From the NCBI RefSeq assembly GCF_005280255.1, contig NZ_CP040018.1:4960001-5024000 (forward strand): a stretch of DNA of 64,000 bases. The letters are read 5' to 3'. The position numbers were made by a program, and so were the translations under genes. The notes beneath the pieces are model-generated. The model was not told the origin of the DNA, ran no database searches, and worked only from the letters and a program-made list of their open reading frames with translations. Shown here in pieces: positions 15,934 to 25,230 of this stretch; position 1 is the stretch's first letter; each line of letters opens with the position of its first letter. This stretch comes from Arthrobacter sp. 24S4-2 (GTDB lineage: Bacteria > Actinomycetota > Actinomycetes > Actinomycetales > Micrococcaceae).

Positions 15934-17420
15934 GGCCCTTCGCATTTAGGCATGGTTGGTCGATTTGGTCCGGTAGGGCCGGTGGCCGCCGGCGGCGAGT
16001 AGGCATCTGAGTCTGTAGTTGGTGAAGTTGCGGAAGCCGCGGGCGATGCGGCGGGTGGTTTCGATGACGCCGTTGATTGCTTCGGTGGGCCCGTTGGAGG
16101 CGCCGTTGGTGTCGAAGTAGGCGAGGACCGCGGTCTTCCATTGTTTGAGTGTCCGGCCGAGCCGGGCCACTTCCGGGATCGGGCACGTCGGGAATGAGGA
16201 GATCACTTCGGTCACGAGTTCCCGTCCCCGCGACGGAAGGGCATGGTAGATGTTGCGGACCTTCTGGTAGCACTGCCAGGCCAGAGTGACTTCGTGGTCC
16301 GGATCCCCGGCGGTGAGTTTGGCATCGAGTCTTGCGGTTTGTTTGTCGGTGAGGTGTTCGGCGCCTATCTGCAGGGTCCGACGGATCCCGTAGAGCGGGT
16401 CCCCCTTGCGTCCGCGGTGCCCGAGGGTGTCCTGCTGGACCCGGCGGCGGACCTCATCGACCATGGCCGTCCCGAGCTTGACGACGTGGAACGCGTCCAG
16501 GACGGTGATGGCTTCGGGTAGTTCGTCGCGGATCGCATTCGCGTAGCCGCGGAACGGGTCCAACGCAGCGGTCTTGATACCGGCAGTGAACTCCTCGCCG
16601 CGCGCTCTGAGCCAGTCAGCGTAGGCCTTCCCGGACCGTCCCGGCACGAGGTCGAGAAGCCGTGCATGGACAGTGCCGTTGGCGTCGCGGGTGTGGTCCA
16701 CGATGCCGGTGACCATGCCCGATCCGGGCGGGCCAGTGTGGGACCAGACATGCTCGTCGACGCCAAGCGCGTCCACGCCGGCGAGCCGGTCCGTGATTCC
16801 GATGCGTCTGGTGGCCTCTGCCTTGACGGCGTCCCAGACGGTGTGCCAGGAGACGCCGAGCTGGTGGGCCAGGGCTGAGACTGAGGTGTCGAACCGGGCC
16901 AGCGCGTCGGTCGCCCATGCCACTGCTCGGGCGGTGAGTTTCGCCCGCGGCCCTGCCAGTGGGTGTTCCTCGGTGAAGGTGTTCCCCGGACAGTCTGGGT
17001 CCGGGCAGCGCCAGACCCGCTTTGCCCACAGCAGCCGCACCGGCCTGCCGAAACAGGGAATGTCATGAAGCTGGACCTGCCGGCGTCCGTGGCCGATCGC
17101 GATGACGCCGCAGTCCGGGCAGCCGCTGAGGGTTTCCCCGGTTTCGACGCGCAGAACCAGGCCGTTCTCGGTTGCCGTGACGGAGCTGATGTGGATGCCC
17201 TCGACACCGAGCAGAGCATCAGCGCGCGTGCACCAGCGGCCACCGGAACAAGACATAGAGTTATTCATGTCAGGGTCTCTTTTGGGTATTGGTTTGCTTG
17301 GTCGCTACCAATTCAAAGAGGCCCTGACCTCTTTCCAGCCGCACCACGCCGCACCGCTCCGCACCATGCCACGCGGCGGTGCTCTCAGCCAGCCCTAACC
17401 ATGCCTAAATGCGAAGGGCC
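15934..17420 (-). mobile_element. ISL3-family element, copy A, with 8-bp target duplication
   Basis: Terminal repeats begin GGCCCTTCGCATTTAGGCAT and are mirrored at the right end. The 8-bp direct repeat GCTTACGT flanks the element at 15926-15933 and 17421-17428. Length is 1487 bp. It interrupts the nuclease-like gene. A second copy lies at 25393-26876 and a lone similar end at 55119. Confidence 0.95.
15946..17268 (-). CDS. ISL3-family transposase (copy A)
   Basis: A 440-residue transposase with an N-terminal zinc-ribbon (CPDCGVIAIGHG; VWRCPDPDCPG), a helix-turn-helix (ALAHQLGVSWHTVWDAVKAE) and the DDE motifs LGVDEHVWSHTG, VLDAFHVVKLG and ASNGPTEAINGVI. The start MNNSMSC is at 17268. The frame is intact and about nine-tenths identical to copy B. 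Both look capable of transposition. Confidence 0.95.
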   Translation of the reverse strand: MNNSMSCSGGRWCTRADALLGVEGIHISSVTATENGLVLRVETGETLSGCPDCGVIAIGHGRRQVQLHDIPCFGRPVRLLWAKRVWRCPDPDCPGNTFTEEHPLAGPRAKLTARAVAWATDALARFDTSVSALAHQLGVSWHTVWDAVKAEATRRIGITDRLAGVDALGVDEHVWSHTGPPGSGMVTGIVDHTRDANGTVHARLLDLVPGRSGKAYADWLRARGEEFTAGIKTAALDPFRGYANAIRDELPEAITVLDAFHVVKLGTAMVDEVRRRVQQDTLGHRGRKGDPLYGIRRTLQIGAEHLTDKQTARLDAKLTAGDPDHEVTLAWQCYQKVRNIYHALPSRGRELVTEVISSFPTCPIPEVARLGRTLKQWKTAVLAYFDTNGASNGPTEAINGVIETTRRIARGFRNFTNYRLRCLLAAGGHRPYRTKSTNHA

Positions 17421-17864
17421 GCTTACGTCGAGGAGCATGTTCTTCTTTATAACCTCAACCTGCGCCTTCATCTTGAAGTCAGTTGCGCGACTAATGCGTA
17501 GATGAGTGTTGTCCAATAACAACGGCCTAATTCGTTCACCTTGTTCAACAGCTGTTTTGACTAGCGGCTCTAAGGCTTGCCACAGAAGTTCGGGTGGGTC
17601 TAGAACATTGTGGGCGTTCGGGCGGAGACGATTGCTTTTCGCTTCTACAACTACTGCAATATTATCTAAAATAAGAAGACCGTCAGTCTCATAAACAACT
17701 TTGTTTGACGCGAAGTCCCGGTAGTAACACACGTTTGCCAGTGCGATGTCAGGATGCACCGCCTTCTCAAGAAGTTCTAGGGCTCTCACCTCCAAGTACT
17801 TGCTTCTATGGGCTAGGTATTCCTGATTTTGCGGATCGTACAGAGCCGCCTCGAAAACGCGCCT

Positions 17865-18868
17865 AGTGGGTATCCGGTTAGCTCAGGTAACGGGGTCCGA
17901 TCCCGGATCGTGGGCAGTGATTTGGCGGTAGGTCGTCGGTGCTTGCGTAGTGCCGAGGCCGAGCAGGGACTGGAAGGCCGCCATGGGCGTGCCGCGCCTG
18001 TTGTAGCGGAACGTGAATTCATCCAGGTACACCTGTAGGTGTTCATTGCCTACGGAGCGGTGGGTTCCCCGCAGCCAGGTCTTGAGGTTGCTGATGGCGC
18101 GGTGCACGCGGGGAAGGACCGGGTCGGTGTCGCCGGCCTTCTTGGCAGCCCGCTGGGAGCGAGGGCGGTGGGTGTAGCCCTTTTTGGCCAAGGGGGCGTA
18201 GCCCATCCACCCGTCAGTATGCACGATGGCCCCAGGGGCCACGGTGTCCATCACGAAACCGGTCAGAGTGTCACCGGAGGCATCGTGGATCACTTTCATT
18301 CGCACCCTTCCCGAGCCCTGGCCGCGCACCTCCACTGCGACGACGACCTGCGTGGCCCGGGCTGTGAGGCTCCTGCCGCCGCGTCTGCCGATCTCAGGAC
18401 CGCCGACCTCGCACTCGTCCACCTCGACCTCACCGGTCAGCAAGGTGCGTTCCGGGTTGACCATAGCCCGGCGCAGCTTGTGCAGCATGGTCCACGCCGT
18501 CTCGTACCGGGACAATCCGAGCTGTCGCTGCAGCTGCCGGGCGGAGATCCCCGGGGTACCCGTCGTCATCAGGTAGGCCGCCCAGAACCATAAATGCAGC
18601 GCTGTGTGGGTCTTGTGGAGCACAGTACCGGCCGTCAGCGAGACTTGGTAACGGCAGGCGGCGCATTCCCAAAGTCCCCGCGCCGCCAGGGGCCAGGCAT
18701 ACCGACCCTGACACCGCGGACACACGTAGCCGTCCGGCCAGCGGCACTCAGCCAGATAGTCCAGACACGCCTTCTCGTCACCAAACCGTGCCTGGAACTC
18801 CAGAATCGTCCGCGGAAAATCCGGTCTTGACATCTAGCCAGACTACCTGAGCTAACCGGATACCCACT
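17865..18868 (-). mobile_element. IS1595-family element with 8-bp target duplication
   Basis: Perfect 25-bp terminal inverted repeats start AGTGGGTATCCGGTTAGCTC at both ends. The 8-bp direct repeat ACGCGCCT flanks the element at 17857-17864 and 18869-18876. Length is 1004 bp. It splits the nuclease-like gene between codons for RR and V. Perfect ends and duplication indicate a recent insertion. Confidence 0.95.
17883..18833 (-). CDS. IS1595-family transposase
   Basis: A 316-residue transposase with the family's N-terminal zinc ribbon (CPRCQG then WECAACRYQ), the first catalytic Asp in VEVDECEVGG, the second in IVHTDGWMGY, and the HRAISNLKTWLRGTHRSVG segment that carries the N/H/E residues replacing the usual third acid. 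The frame is complete and ends just inside the left terminal repeat. Fully intact in appearance. Confidence 0.93.
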   Translation of the reverse strand: MSRPDFPRTILEFQARFGDEKACLDYLAECRWPDGYVCPRCQGRYAWPLAARGLWECAACRYQVSLTAGTVLHKTHTALHLWFWAAYLMTTGTPGISARQLQRQLGLSRYETAWTMLHKLRRAMVNPERTLLTGEVEVDECEVGGPEIGRRGGRSLTARATQVVVAVEVRGQGSGRVRMKVIHDASGDTLTGFVMDTVAPGAIVHTDGWMGYAPLAKKGYTHRPRSQRAAKKAGDTDPVLPRVHRAISNLKTWLRGTHRSVGNEHLQVYLDEFTFRYNRRGTPMAAFQSLLGLGTTQAPTTYRQITAHDPGSDPVT

Positions 18869-19932
18869 ACGCGCCTTATGCCAAAGATTATCCACGACGG
18901 CTGCACCAAGACCCACCGAATCTGCCCGTCGCCGGCGGCGGTCCGAATGAACGGTCGAGTAACCAGAGGGTTTTCTCCGTTTAGAAAGTCGTCCGTGAGC
19001 TTACCTTCACCACCGTCTAAGTCTATGGACATTCGGAGGAGTATTTCGTTTAGCGTGTCTGGATCGATCCCGGTTGCGGCTTTGAGCTCCTCCAGGCTAA
19101 ATGACCCCATTTTTGCTGGTTTTGCAATTGCCGTCATTCGTTCGTCGTCATCATGCTGGGATTCCATCGCTTGCATAAATAGCATGAGATCTGCCGCAGC
19201 GCCCTTATCACCTAGGAATGAGACGCGGTCTAGGTAGCTTTCATAGCGTGGCGGAACCATACGTTCAAGGAAAGCTTGGCGGACGAGGAGTACATCTTCT
19301 AAGCCAAATCCCAGTCTTGCGATTAATTCAGCGTGGACGGCACCCGAAAAGAGCGTGCGCAGCATCTTTATTTCTTTGTCCTCAAAGTGAGCGTTGCGCA
19401 GGTGAAGCTCGCGCGCCAAAAAACCGAGCCTTATTCTTGGCGCAACAAACCCAGGAGTGTGGATAGCTGATGGCTGGCTCTTACTGTGCATTTGCATGGC
19501 CACTCGTCGCTGCTGTACAACGTAGAGCACGTGTACAAGGTTACTAATTAACTTTATAACTCTAATGCCTGCAATATGTTGTTTTTTTGAATAGACTGCG
19601 TTTGGCTTTTTGCGCGAAACCATGACGAGCGCAAAAAACTCGGGGGCTGAAAGCTCGGGTTTCCATTCAGATTCCTTATATGTTTCAGCATTTGTGAGCG
19701 TGCAATACAACCACAACCTTGGAATGATGTCGAGGGCGTCATATGCTCGACTGAAATAAGAAAGTAATAAATAAAGTGCAGAACGTGTGAGGCCCAATAT
19801 GAGAATGGTAGGGGTGTATAAACGTAGAAAACGGATAACCCGGACAAGCGTAAGCGACCGATTCATTGTCGTTAAAAGTCGGCGTCCTTGAGGAGTGTCT
19901 CTAACTTTCATAGCATCGATAACCATGCGCAC

Positions 19933-20284
19933 GCAGGTTAAAGTCGATTGCGTTGTCCTTCATACCCCTTGCTTTACATTTCGTCGTATCCTGCAACACT
20001 GTTGATCCGTTGCTTAAGGATTTTTCGTAGCAGGCGTTAGTCATGAGTTATTCTCTCTTTCACTGGATTTGAAGTTTACGCCAAGACCCCTCAGTGGGGA
20101 TGATGTTTCCATCCTTCTTGGGCCACAAGAAAGTTGCCTTGAGATAGGGGCCGCGTACGGTGTCGGTGACGGTCGAAAAGTGAGCCATTGTGACGGTTGA
20201 GAACTGAGCCACCTGTTCCAAACGATTGGGTGGGTGATCACTCCGATAAGCTATTGGCAAGGTACGTGGGAGAAGGTGGGGGCA
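19933..20284. other. Gap with an IS21-type end before the IclR gene
   Basis: The stretch 19933-20040 is AT-rich and is probably the promoter side of the nuclease-like gene. At about 20158-20215, GTGACGGTCGAAAAGTGAGCC and TTGTGACGGTTGAGAACTGAG form a tandem pair like the repeated ends of IS21 elements. No transposase is attached, so this is a lone end. Nothing else is recognisable. Confidence 0.45.
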
Positions 20285-21001
20285 TTGAGTAGCGAACGGG
20301 CTTCGCTGGACCCCAAGTCGAACCGAGGCGTGCGGTCCCAGACCCTGGAACGCGCCTTGGACGCCCTGCAAATTCTTGCGGACGGCAAACGGCGAACAAG
20401 CCAGGAGCTGGCGGACGAACTCGGCCTGCACCGGTCCATCGTGTACCGAATCCTCCGTACTCTCGAGGACTATTCGCTCATCGCCCGCGCCTCCGACGGG
20501 AAGTACCTGCTGGGACTGGGCATGGCTGCACTCGCGAAGTCCGGTATGGGCGATCTCGAGGTGCAGGTTGCCGCCGTGCTCCAGGAATTGTCCAACGTGA
20601 CGGCCGCAACGGCAATTTTCTGCGGTCCCCAGAGGGACGATGCCGTCGTCTTGGCGTCCACACGGCCGTCACAGCGGCCCGCCTCGGTCGCCATCCGGAC
20701 CGGAACGCGGTTCCCACTCAACGGCGGGGCACCAGGGATGGCCATCCTCGCACTCCGGGACCCCCGGGAGGATGAGTCGGACGAGACGGCCCTCGCCCGG
20801 CAGACTGGCATCGTCCACACTAAGGGTCAGCCGTTCGTCGGCCTGGAGGCGGTGTCCGTCCCGATCAGGATGCCGGACGGGCAGGAAGCCAGCCTCTCGT
20901 TGCTATTCCCCGTTGGCGACGCCGAGGCCACGACGGTCGCGCGCGAGCTCCGGACCTACAGCGCTCGGCTTGTCCTGCCGTCCGAGGTCTGGCAGCACTA
21001 A
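20285..21001 (+). CDS. IclR-family transcriptional regulator
   Basis: About 238 residues. The winged helix (LERALDALQILADGKRRTSQ; ELGLHRSIVYRILRTLEDYS) begins near residue 20, followed by the effector domain (VAIRTGTRFPLNGGAPGMAIL; FVGLEAVSVPI) of IclR proteins. I chose the TTG at 20285 because GAAGGTGGGGG lies just before it; an ATG at 20234 would add an N-terminal tail reaching into IS-end DNA. It stands upstream of and in line with the flavin monooxygenase cassette, and probably controls it through the repeats at 21235-21274. Confidence 0.82.
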   Translation: MSSERASLDPKSNRGVRSQTLERALDALQILADGKRRTSQELADELGLHRSIVYRILRTLEDYSLIARASDGKYLLGLGMAALAKSGMGDLEVQVAAVLQELSNVTAATAIFCGPQRDDAVVLASTRPSQRPASVAIRTGTRFPLNGGAPGMAILALRDPREDESDETALARQTGIVHTKGQPFVGLEAVSVPIRMPDGQEASLSLLFPVGDAEATTVARELRTYSARLVLPSEVWQH

Positions 21002-21234
21002 AGTCCGGACCGCTGGAGGCTTCCTCCCATGCGGCCAAGCCGGGAACTTCACCGCCCACGCGCAGCCCGACTCCGTACCGGCCGCGTCCCGCCCGCGGGG
21101 CAGCTGTCCATCAGCCGGCCGTTCGGCGTAAAGCTCGCCTCACCTCCTCGCGCCCGGCGACTGCCGCAAACTGCCCAAGTAAATGCACGACGCTCTTGCG
21201 TGACATGCACCACTGTCGCTACAGTAGAGCTCAC

Positions 21235-21274
21235 ATATAGAGCAGTATCTATAAGATTGCTCCTATATAGAGCA
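21235..21274. promoter_or_regulatory. Direct repeats, likely IclR operator for the monooxygenase operon
   Basis: ATATAGAGCA occurs at 21235-21244 and again at 21265-21274, exactly 30 bp apart (about three helical turns), inside an otherwise AT-rich segment 58 bases before the monooxygenase start. The spacing would place two regulator dimers on one face of the helix. Assignment to the adjacent IclR protein is inferred. Confidence 0.55.
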
Positions 21275-21331
21275 CACGCTTCTGGGTCGCTTTGCGGCCT
21301 GGACAATGACGTCCCAGCAGAAGGCAGGACT

Positions 21332-22575
21332 ATGAAGAACATCGGCATTATCGGTGCAGGCGTCGCGGGCCTCCACCTTGGTCTGCAACTACGCCAGCAC
21401 GGCATTCCCGTGACCATTTACACCAACAGGACCGCCGAGCAGGTTCGCGGGGGCGGGTCATGAACAGCGTCGCCCACATGCACGTCACCCTGGCTTTGGA
21501 GGCCGATCTCGGCATAGACCATTGGCCCGGTGAGGAGTACACGTACAGCGCGCACTACCACCACAACGGCTGGGGCGATGAGCGCACCTACGCCGGCGAA
21601 TTCACGGCCCCGTCGCGTACGCTCGACTACCGCATCTATCTGCCCCGGCTGATGGAGGACTTCACCGAGCGCGGCGGCGTGATGGAATACCGAGACCTGT
21701 CCGCCGGGGAGATCCACGCGCTGACAGACGTGCACGACCTGGTGGTGGTATCGACGGGCAAGGGCGAGATCGGGGCGATGTTCCCCAAACGAACCGACAA
21801 GTCGCCGTATGACCGTCCGCAGCGAAAGCTGGCGGTCGGGTTCTGGCATGGTGTTGCCCGCCGAGATCCGAACGGTGTGGAGATAAGTATCATCCCCGGC
21901 GTCGGCGAACTCCTGGCGATCCCGATGTGGTCATTCTCGGGACCGGTGATGGCCCTGTTGTTCGAAAGCGTGCCCGGCGGACCCCAGGAAGTGCTCACCG
22001 ACCAGCGGTTCGAGGACGACCCCGAGGCCTACCGCAAACTGACGCTGGACGTGCTCGGGCGCTACCACCCGACCGTAATGGAACGCGTCGACGTCGATGG
22101 GTTCCGGATCCAGGGCGAACAGGACATCCTCCAGGGCGGAGTGACGCCCGTGTTGCGGGAAGACTACGTGCGGCTCCCGAACGGGAAGTTCCTCCTCGCC
22201 CTCGGCGACGTCCACCTGACAGTCGACCCTGTCCAGGCACAGGGCGCCAACGCCGCAGCCTACTCCGCCCGGGTCGTGGGCGACGCGGTCCTCGAGGACG
22301 AGGTCTTCGACGAGCGCTTCATGAAGAAGGTCGCCAGCCGCCGTGCCGAGCGCATCGAGGCCGCGAACGACTGGATCAACACAATGATCCACAATCCCCC
22401 CATGCCGCAGATCCCGGCGCTCTTGACCGCCATGGTCGGAAACCAGGCCCTGGCCGACGAGTTTACAGAGAACTTCAACTACCCCATCCGGCAGATCGAT
22501 CTACTCGGCAGCGAGGCGAGGGTGGACGCAGCGATCGAGCGCGCCGCCGCCCGGACCACGGTGCCGGCAAACTAG
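21332..22575 (+). pseudogene. styA: StyA-type FAD monooxygenase subunit, single-base frameshift
   Basis: The product resembles the oxygenase of two-component styrene/indole monooxygenases, which epoxidise vinyl or indole double bonds with FADH2 from a partner reductase. Visible are IGIIGAGVAGLHLGL (FAD Rossmann), VAHMHVTLALEADL, LVVVSTGKGEIG, LLALGDVHLTVDPVQAQGAN and FTENFNYPIRQ. The first 43 codons, to a TGA at 21461, are in one frame and the rest in another. Adding one G to the five-G run at 21449-21453 joins them as RGGRVMNSVAH and gives 414 residues, the family's normal length. ATG 21332 follows GGCAGGA. The gene is disabled only if that base is truly missing. Confidence 0.8.
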
Positions 22576-22591
22576 CGAAAGGACCAGACAA

Positions 22592-22909
22592 ATGCACAAG
22601 CTAATCGTGCTGTACCCCGAACCCGACAACCGGCAAGAATTCATCGACTACTACACGGCGAACCACCTCCCACTGGCCGCCCGGCTCCCCGGACTCGTCG
22701 GCTGGCGGTACTCGCTGGAGGTCTCGGACGGCCCGGCGGGAACGGCACCGTACTTCGCCGTCTTCGAGGCCGAATTTGCGCACGCCGAAGCGTTCCGGGC
22801 CGCAATGGCCTCCCCCGAGGGCCAGGCCGTCGGGGACGACGTGCCGAACTACGCCACGGGCGGCGCCATCGTCCTCGACTACGCAGTGTCGAGTGGAGGT
22901 CTCTCATGA
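22592..22909 (+). CDS. EthD-family small protein
   Basis: A 105-residue protein with the EthD pattern: HKLIVLYPEPDNRQEFIDYY, NHLPLAARLPGL and a C-terminal AVGDDVPNYATGG segment. EthD proteins are dimeric ferredoxin-like-fold proteins found beside oxygenases and sometimes act as dehydratases or isomerases. It lies 16 bases after the oxygenase gene and overlaps the reductase gene by four bases, so all three are one operon. It could process the epoxide or another reactive product, but no catalytic residue assignment is possible. Confidence 0.75.
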   Translation: MHKLIVLYPEPDNRQEFIDYYTANHLPLAARLPGLVGWRYSLEVSDGPAGTAPYFAVFEAEFAHAEAFRAAMASPEGQAVGDDVPNYATGGAIVLDYAVSSGGLS

Positions 22910-23412
22910 GCGACCTGAAGCCGGACCAGCTGCAATTCCGCCAGGCCATGGCGCACCTCGCAGCTGCGGTCAACATTGTCACCACCGAGGGGCCGCATGG
23001 GCGGCTGGGCATCACCGTCAGCGCCGTCTGCTCGGTGACGGATTCCCCGCCCACCGTCCTGGTGTGCGTGAACCAGCGCAGCGCCGCGCACGACGTGTTC
23101 ACCTCCAACGGCGTGGTGGCCATCAATGTGCTCGCAAGCGAACAGTCCGAGCTCGCCCGCCACTTCGCCGGAGCCACGAGCGTGCCCATGCAGGAGCGCT
23201 TCGCGTGGGACATCTGGGATGACGATGCCGCCGCGCCCACCCTGCGGCACGCGCGCGTCGCCATGGTGGGCAGGATCCGGGACACGTTGTCCCGGGGGAC
23301 CCATTCAGTCATGTTCGTGGAGATCGACTCCATCCACATCCGCGACGACGCCGAGGGTCTCGTGTATTACGACCGCGGCTTCCACCGCGTCAGTGAACTG
23401 ACAGCCATCTGA
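22906..23412 (+). CDS. styB: Flavin reductase (StyB/HpaC type)
   Basis: A 168-residue NAD(P)H:flavin oxidoreductase of the flavin-reductase-like family. It contains FRQAMAHLAAAVNIVTTEG, GITVSAVCSVTDSPPTVLV and the C-terminal LVYYDRGFHRV. It would supply reduced FAD to the StyA-type oxygenase just upstream. It is intact even though the oxygenase frame is broken. The start ATG 22906 overlaps the EthD stop. HpaC proteins share this fold, so StyB is preferred only because of the neighbours. Confidence 0.85.
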   Translation: MSDLKPDQLQFRQAMAHLAAAVNIVTTEGPHGRLGITVSAVCSVTDSPPTVLVCVNQRSAAHDVFTSNGVVAINVLASEQSELARHFAGATSVPMQERFAWDIWDDDAAAPTLRHARVAMVGRIRDTLSRGTHSVMFVEIDSIHIRDDAEGLVYYDRGFHRVSELTAI

Positions 23413-23637
23413 CCGGTCACCAACGCCGGCCACTTCTTCTACGCACCGGTTTCCGCGCCGGGCGGGACGACGCCGCCCAGCAGTTCGCCGATACGCCGCG
23501 CATCACCGACCCGTACCCGAAGGCACCGGTGACGGTCCGCAGTTCGTGACCATGCTCCAACGACCCTGGGCCAGCACCTGCTCGCCGGAGCAACCGCAAA
23601 CGGATGGGGCGGCCCCATACATGGGACGGCCCAAGGC
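23413..23637. other. Gap between flavin reductase and aldehyde dehydrogenase
   Basis: No gene can be supported. Some short frames look protein-like on both strands but have no start or recognisable motif. The block ends with the hairpin at 23638-23674, and the next gene follows 83 bases later. Confidence 0.5.
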
Positions 23638-23674
23638 GGGCTCGCCGCCGACTGCGCGGGGCGGCGGCGAGCCC
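23638..23674 (+). terminator. 13-bp perfect GC-rich stem-loop
   Basis: GGGCTCGCCGCCG at 23638-23650 pairs perfectly with CGGCGGCGAGCCC at 23662-23674 across an 11-base loop. There is no T tract afterwards, so it is either a weak terminator or an mRNA-stability element between the monooxygenase operon and the aldehyde dehydrogenase. Confidence 0.6.
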
Positions 23675-23757
23675 CCACAAAGCAGAACCCACGATTCTTT
23701 CCCGTCCGCCACCCCAGCACACCGTCCGCCCGGGCCATTAACCAACAGGAGATAACG

Positions 23758-25188
23758 ATGACCACCGACACCTCCACCACGTCCACAACCGCCGAGGACC
23801 TACTCGATGCCGTCCAGCCGACCGAGGGCGGCCGGGAGATCAAGGACCCGGCCACCGGGGAGCCGGTCGGCCGGGCCCCTGAGCACACAGTCGCGGACCT
23901 GGAGACCGCGATCGCCGCGGCCGGCGCCGCGCAACCGGCTTGGGGAGCACTGTCCCACGAGGAACGCTCCGCGTACCTGAACCGCGCCGCGGATGCCGTC
24001 GAGGCGAACGCCGAGGCCCTCGCGGTGCTGCTTTCCCGGGAGCAGGGCAAGCCGCTCAACGGCCCTAACGCGCGCTTCGAGGTTGGGGCCTGCGCCGCCT
24101 GGCTGCGGGCCACGGCATCGTTCGAGTTGGAGCCCGAGGTGCTGGTCGACGACGACGGCGGCCGCGCCGAACTGCACTACCGCCCCCTCGGGGTCGTCGG
24201 CGCAATCGGGCCCTGGAACTGGCCCATGATGATCTCCGTCTGGCAGCTCGCCCCGGCCCTGCGCATGGGCAACACCGTGGTCGTCAAACCCTCAGGCAAC
24301 ACGCCCCTGTCCGTCCTGACCCTGGTCCATGTACTGAACACCGCTCTTCCAGCCGACGTGCTCCACGCGGTGTCGGGCCGGCGCGATATCGGCGCCGTGA
24401 TGGTCCGCCACCCGCGCATTGCCAAGATCATGTTCACCGGCTCCACCACCGCCGGCCAGGACATCATCCGCTCCTCTGCGGACACAGTGAAGCGCCTGAC
24501 CCTCGAGCTCGGCGGCAACGACGCCGGGATCGTCCTCCCCGACGCGGACCCGAGGGCCATCGCCGAAGACCTCTTCTGGGGCGCGTTCATCAACACCGGC
24601 CAGACCTGCGCGGCCCTCAAGCGCCTGTACGTGCACGAGGACCTCTACGACCAGGTCTGCGAGGCCATGGTCGAGGTCGCTACCCGGATGCCGATGGGCG
24701 TCGGGCTGGACGAGAACAACGTCCTCGGACCCTTGCAGAACAAGGCCCAGTTCGACATCGTCGCCAACCTCGTCCAGGCCGCGAAGGACGCCGGGGCCAG
24801 GATCCTCCTTGGAGGCAATCCCGAGCCCGGGCAGGCGGGCCACTTCTACCCCACGACCCTCGTCGCAGACATCGACAATGACAACCCGCTGGTCGCCCAG
24901 GAACAGTTCGGACCCGCCCTGCCGATCATCAAGTACTCCAACATCGACGATGCGGTCGCGATGGCCAACGGCCTCGACGTCGGCCTCGGCGCCTCCGTCT
25001 GGTCCTCCGACAAGGAAGCCGCCCGCGCTGTCGCCGCCCGCATCGAGGCCGGCTCCGTGTGGATCAACAAGCACGGAACCGTGGACCCCCGCGTCCCCTT
25101 CGGCGGAGCGAAGCAGTCCGGATACGGCCTCGAGTTCGGGACTGAAGGCCTCAAGCACCTCGGACAGCCCCAGATCATCAGCTACTAG
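23758..25188 (+). CDS. NAD-dependent aldehyde dehydrogenase
   Basis: A 476-residue ALDH. Landmarks are GVVGAIGPWNWPMM and VVVKPSGNTPLS (cofactor site), the catalytic-base region TLELGGNDAGIVL, the nucleophile in FINTGQTCAALKR and PFGGAKQSGYGLEFG near the C terminus. ATG 23758 follows an AGGAGATAACG box. After a StyA/StyB pair, the expected substrate is an aryl acetaldehyde such as phenylacetaldehyde, formed from an epoxide by an isomerase. No isomerase gene is visible, so the substrate is inferred. Confidence 0.88.
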   Translation: MTTDTSTTSTTAEDLLDAVQPTEGGREIKDPATGEPVGRAPEHTVADLETAIAAAGAAQPAWGALSHEERSAYLNRAADAVEANAEALAVLLSREQGKPLNGPNARFEVGACAAWLRATASFELEPEVLVDDDGGRAELHYRPLGVVGAIGPWNWPMMISVWQLAPALRMGNTVVVKPSGNTPLSVLTLVHVLNTALPADVLHAVSGRRDIGAVMVRHPRIAKIMFTGSTTAGQDIIRSSADTVKRLTLELGGNDAGIVLPDADPRAIAEDLFWGAFINTGQTCAALKRLYVHEDLYDQVCEAMVEVATRMPMGVGLDENNVLGPLQNKAQFDIVANLVQAAKDAGARILLGGNPEPGQAGHFYPTTLVADIDNDNPLVAQEQFGPALPIIKYSNIDDAVAMANGLDVGLGASVWSSDKEAARAVAARIEAGSVWINKHGTVDPRVPFGGAKQSGYGLEFGTEGLKHLGQPQIISY

Positions 25189-25197
25189 CCACGAACC

Positions 25198-25230
25198 GGC
25201 GGGGCCCCTCCACAGGGAGGCGGCCCCGCC
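25198..25230 (+). terminator. Nested GC hairpin after aldehyde dehydrogenase
   Basis: GGCGGGGCC at 25198-25206 pairs with GGCCCCGCC at 25222-25230, and CCTC with GGAGG pairs inside the loop. It begins nine bases after the stop codon and is followed by a mixed sequence without a long T run. Confidence 0.7.

Larger units (their letters stand above)
15080..19932 (-). pseudogene. Large nuclease-like gene split by two insertion sequences
   Basis: Three coding pieces (19932-18869, 17856-17421 and 15925-15080, each counting one target copy) join into 2346 bases, exactly 782 codons with no stop, once the ISL3 and IS1595 elements and one copy of each 8-bp duplication are removed. Joins read FGIRRVFEAALYD and NMLLDVSAVTEVY. 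Around reconstructed residues 410-430, YETDGLLILDNIAVVVEAKS resembles the ExD...ExK core of PD-(D/E)XK nucleases, with helical domains on both sides. No helicase, methylase or HNH motif was seen. AT-rich codon use suggests transfer. The start may be 19932, 19926 or 19911. I cannot name the family. Confidence 0.75.

Noticed and set aside
15080..16273. A 397-residue minus-strand gene starting inside the ISL3 element
   Set aside because: Its first third is an out-of-frame reading of the ISL3 transposase. Only 15080-15925 belongs to the nuclease-like gene.
17385..17795. A stand-alone 136-residue gene between the two IS elements
   Set aside because: It is the middle part of the interrupted 781-residue gene; both its ends run into IS boundaries in frame.
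21449..21463. Programmed ribosomal frameshift in the StyA-type gene
   Set aside because: No slippery heptamer or downstream structure is evident, related oxygenases are single frames, and the same lesion type occurs in many unrelated genes here.
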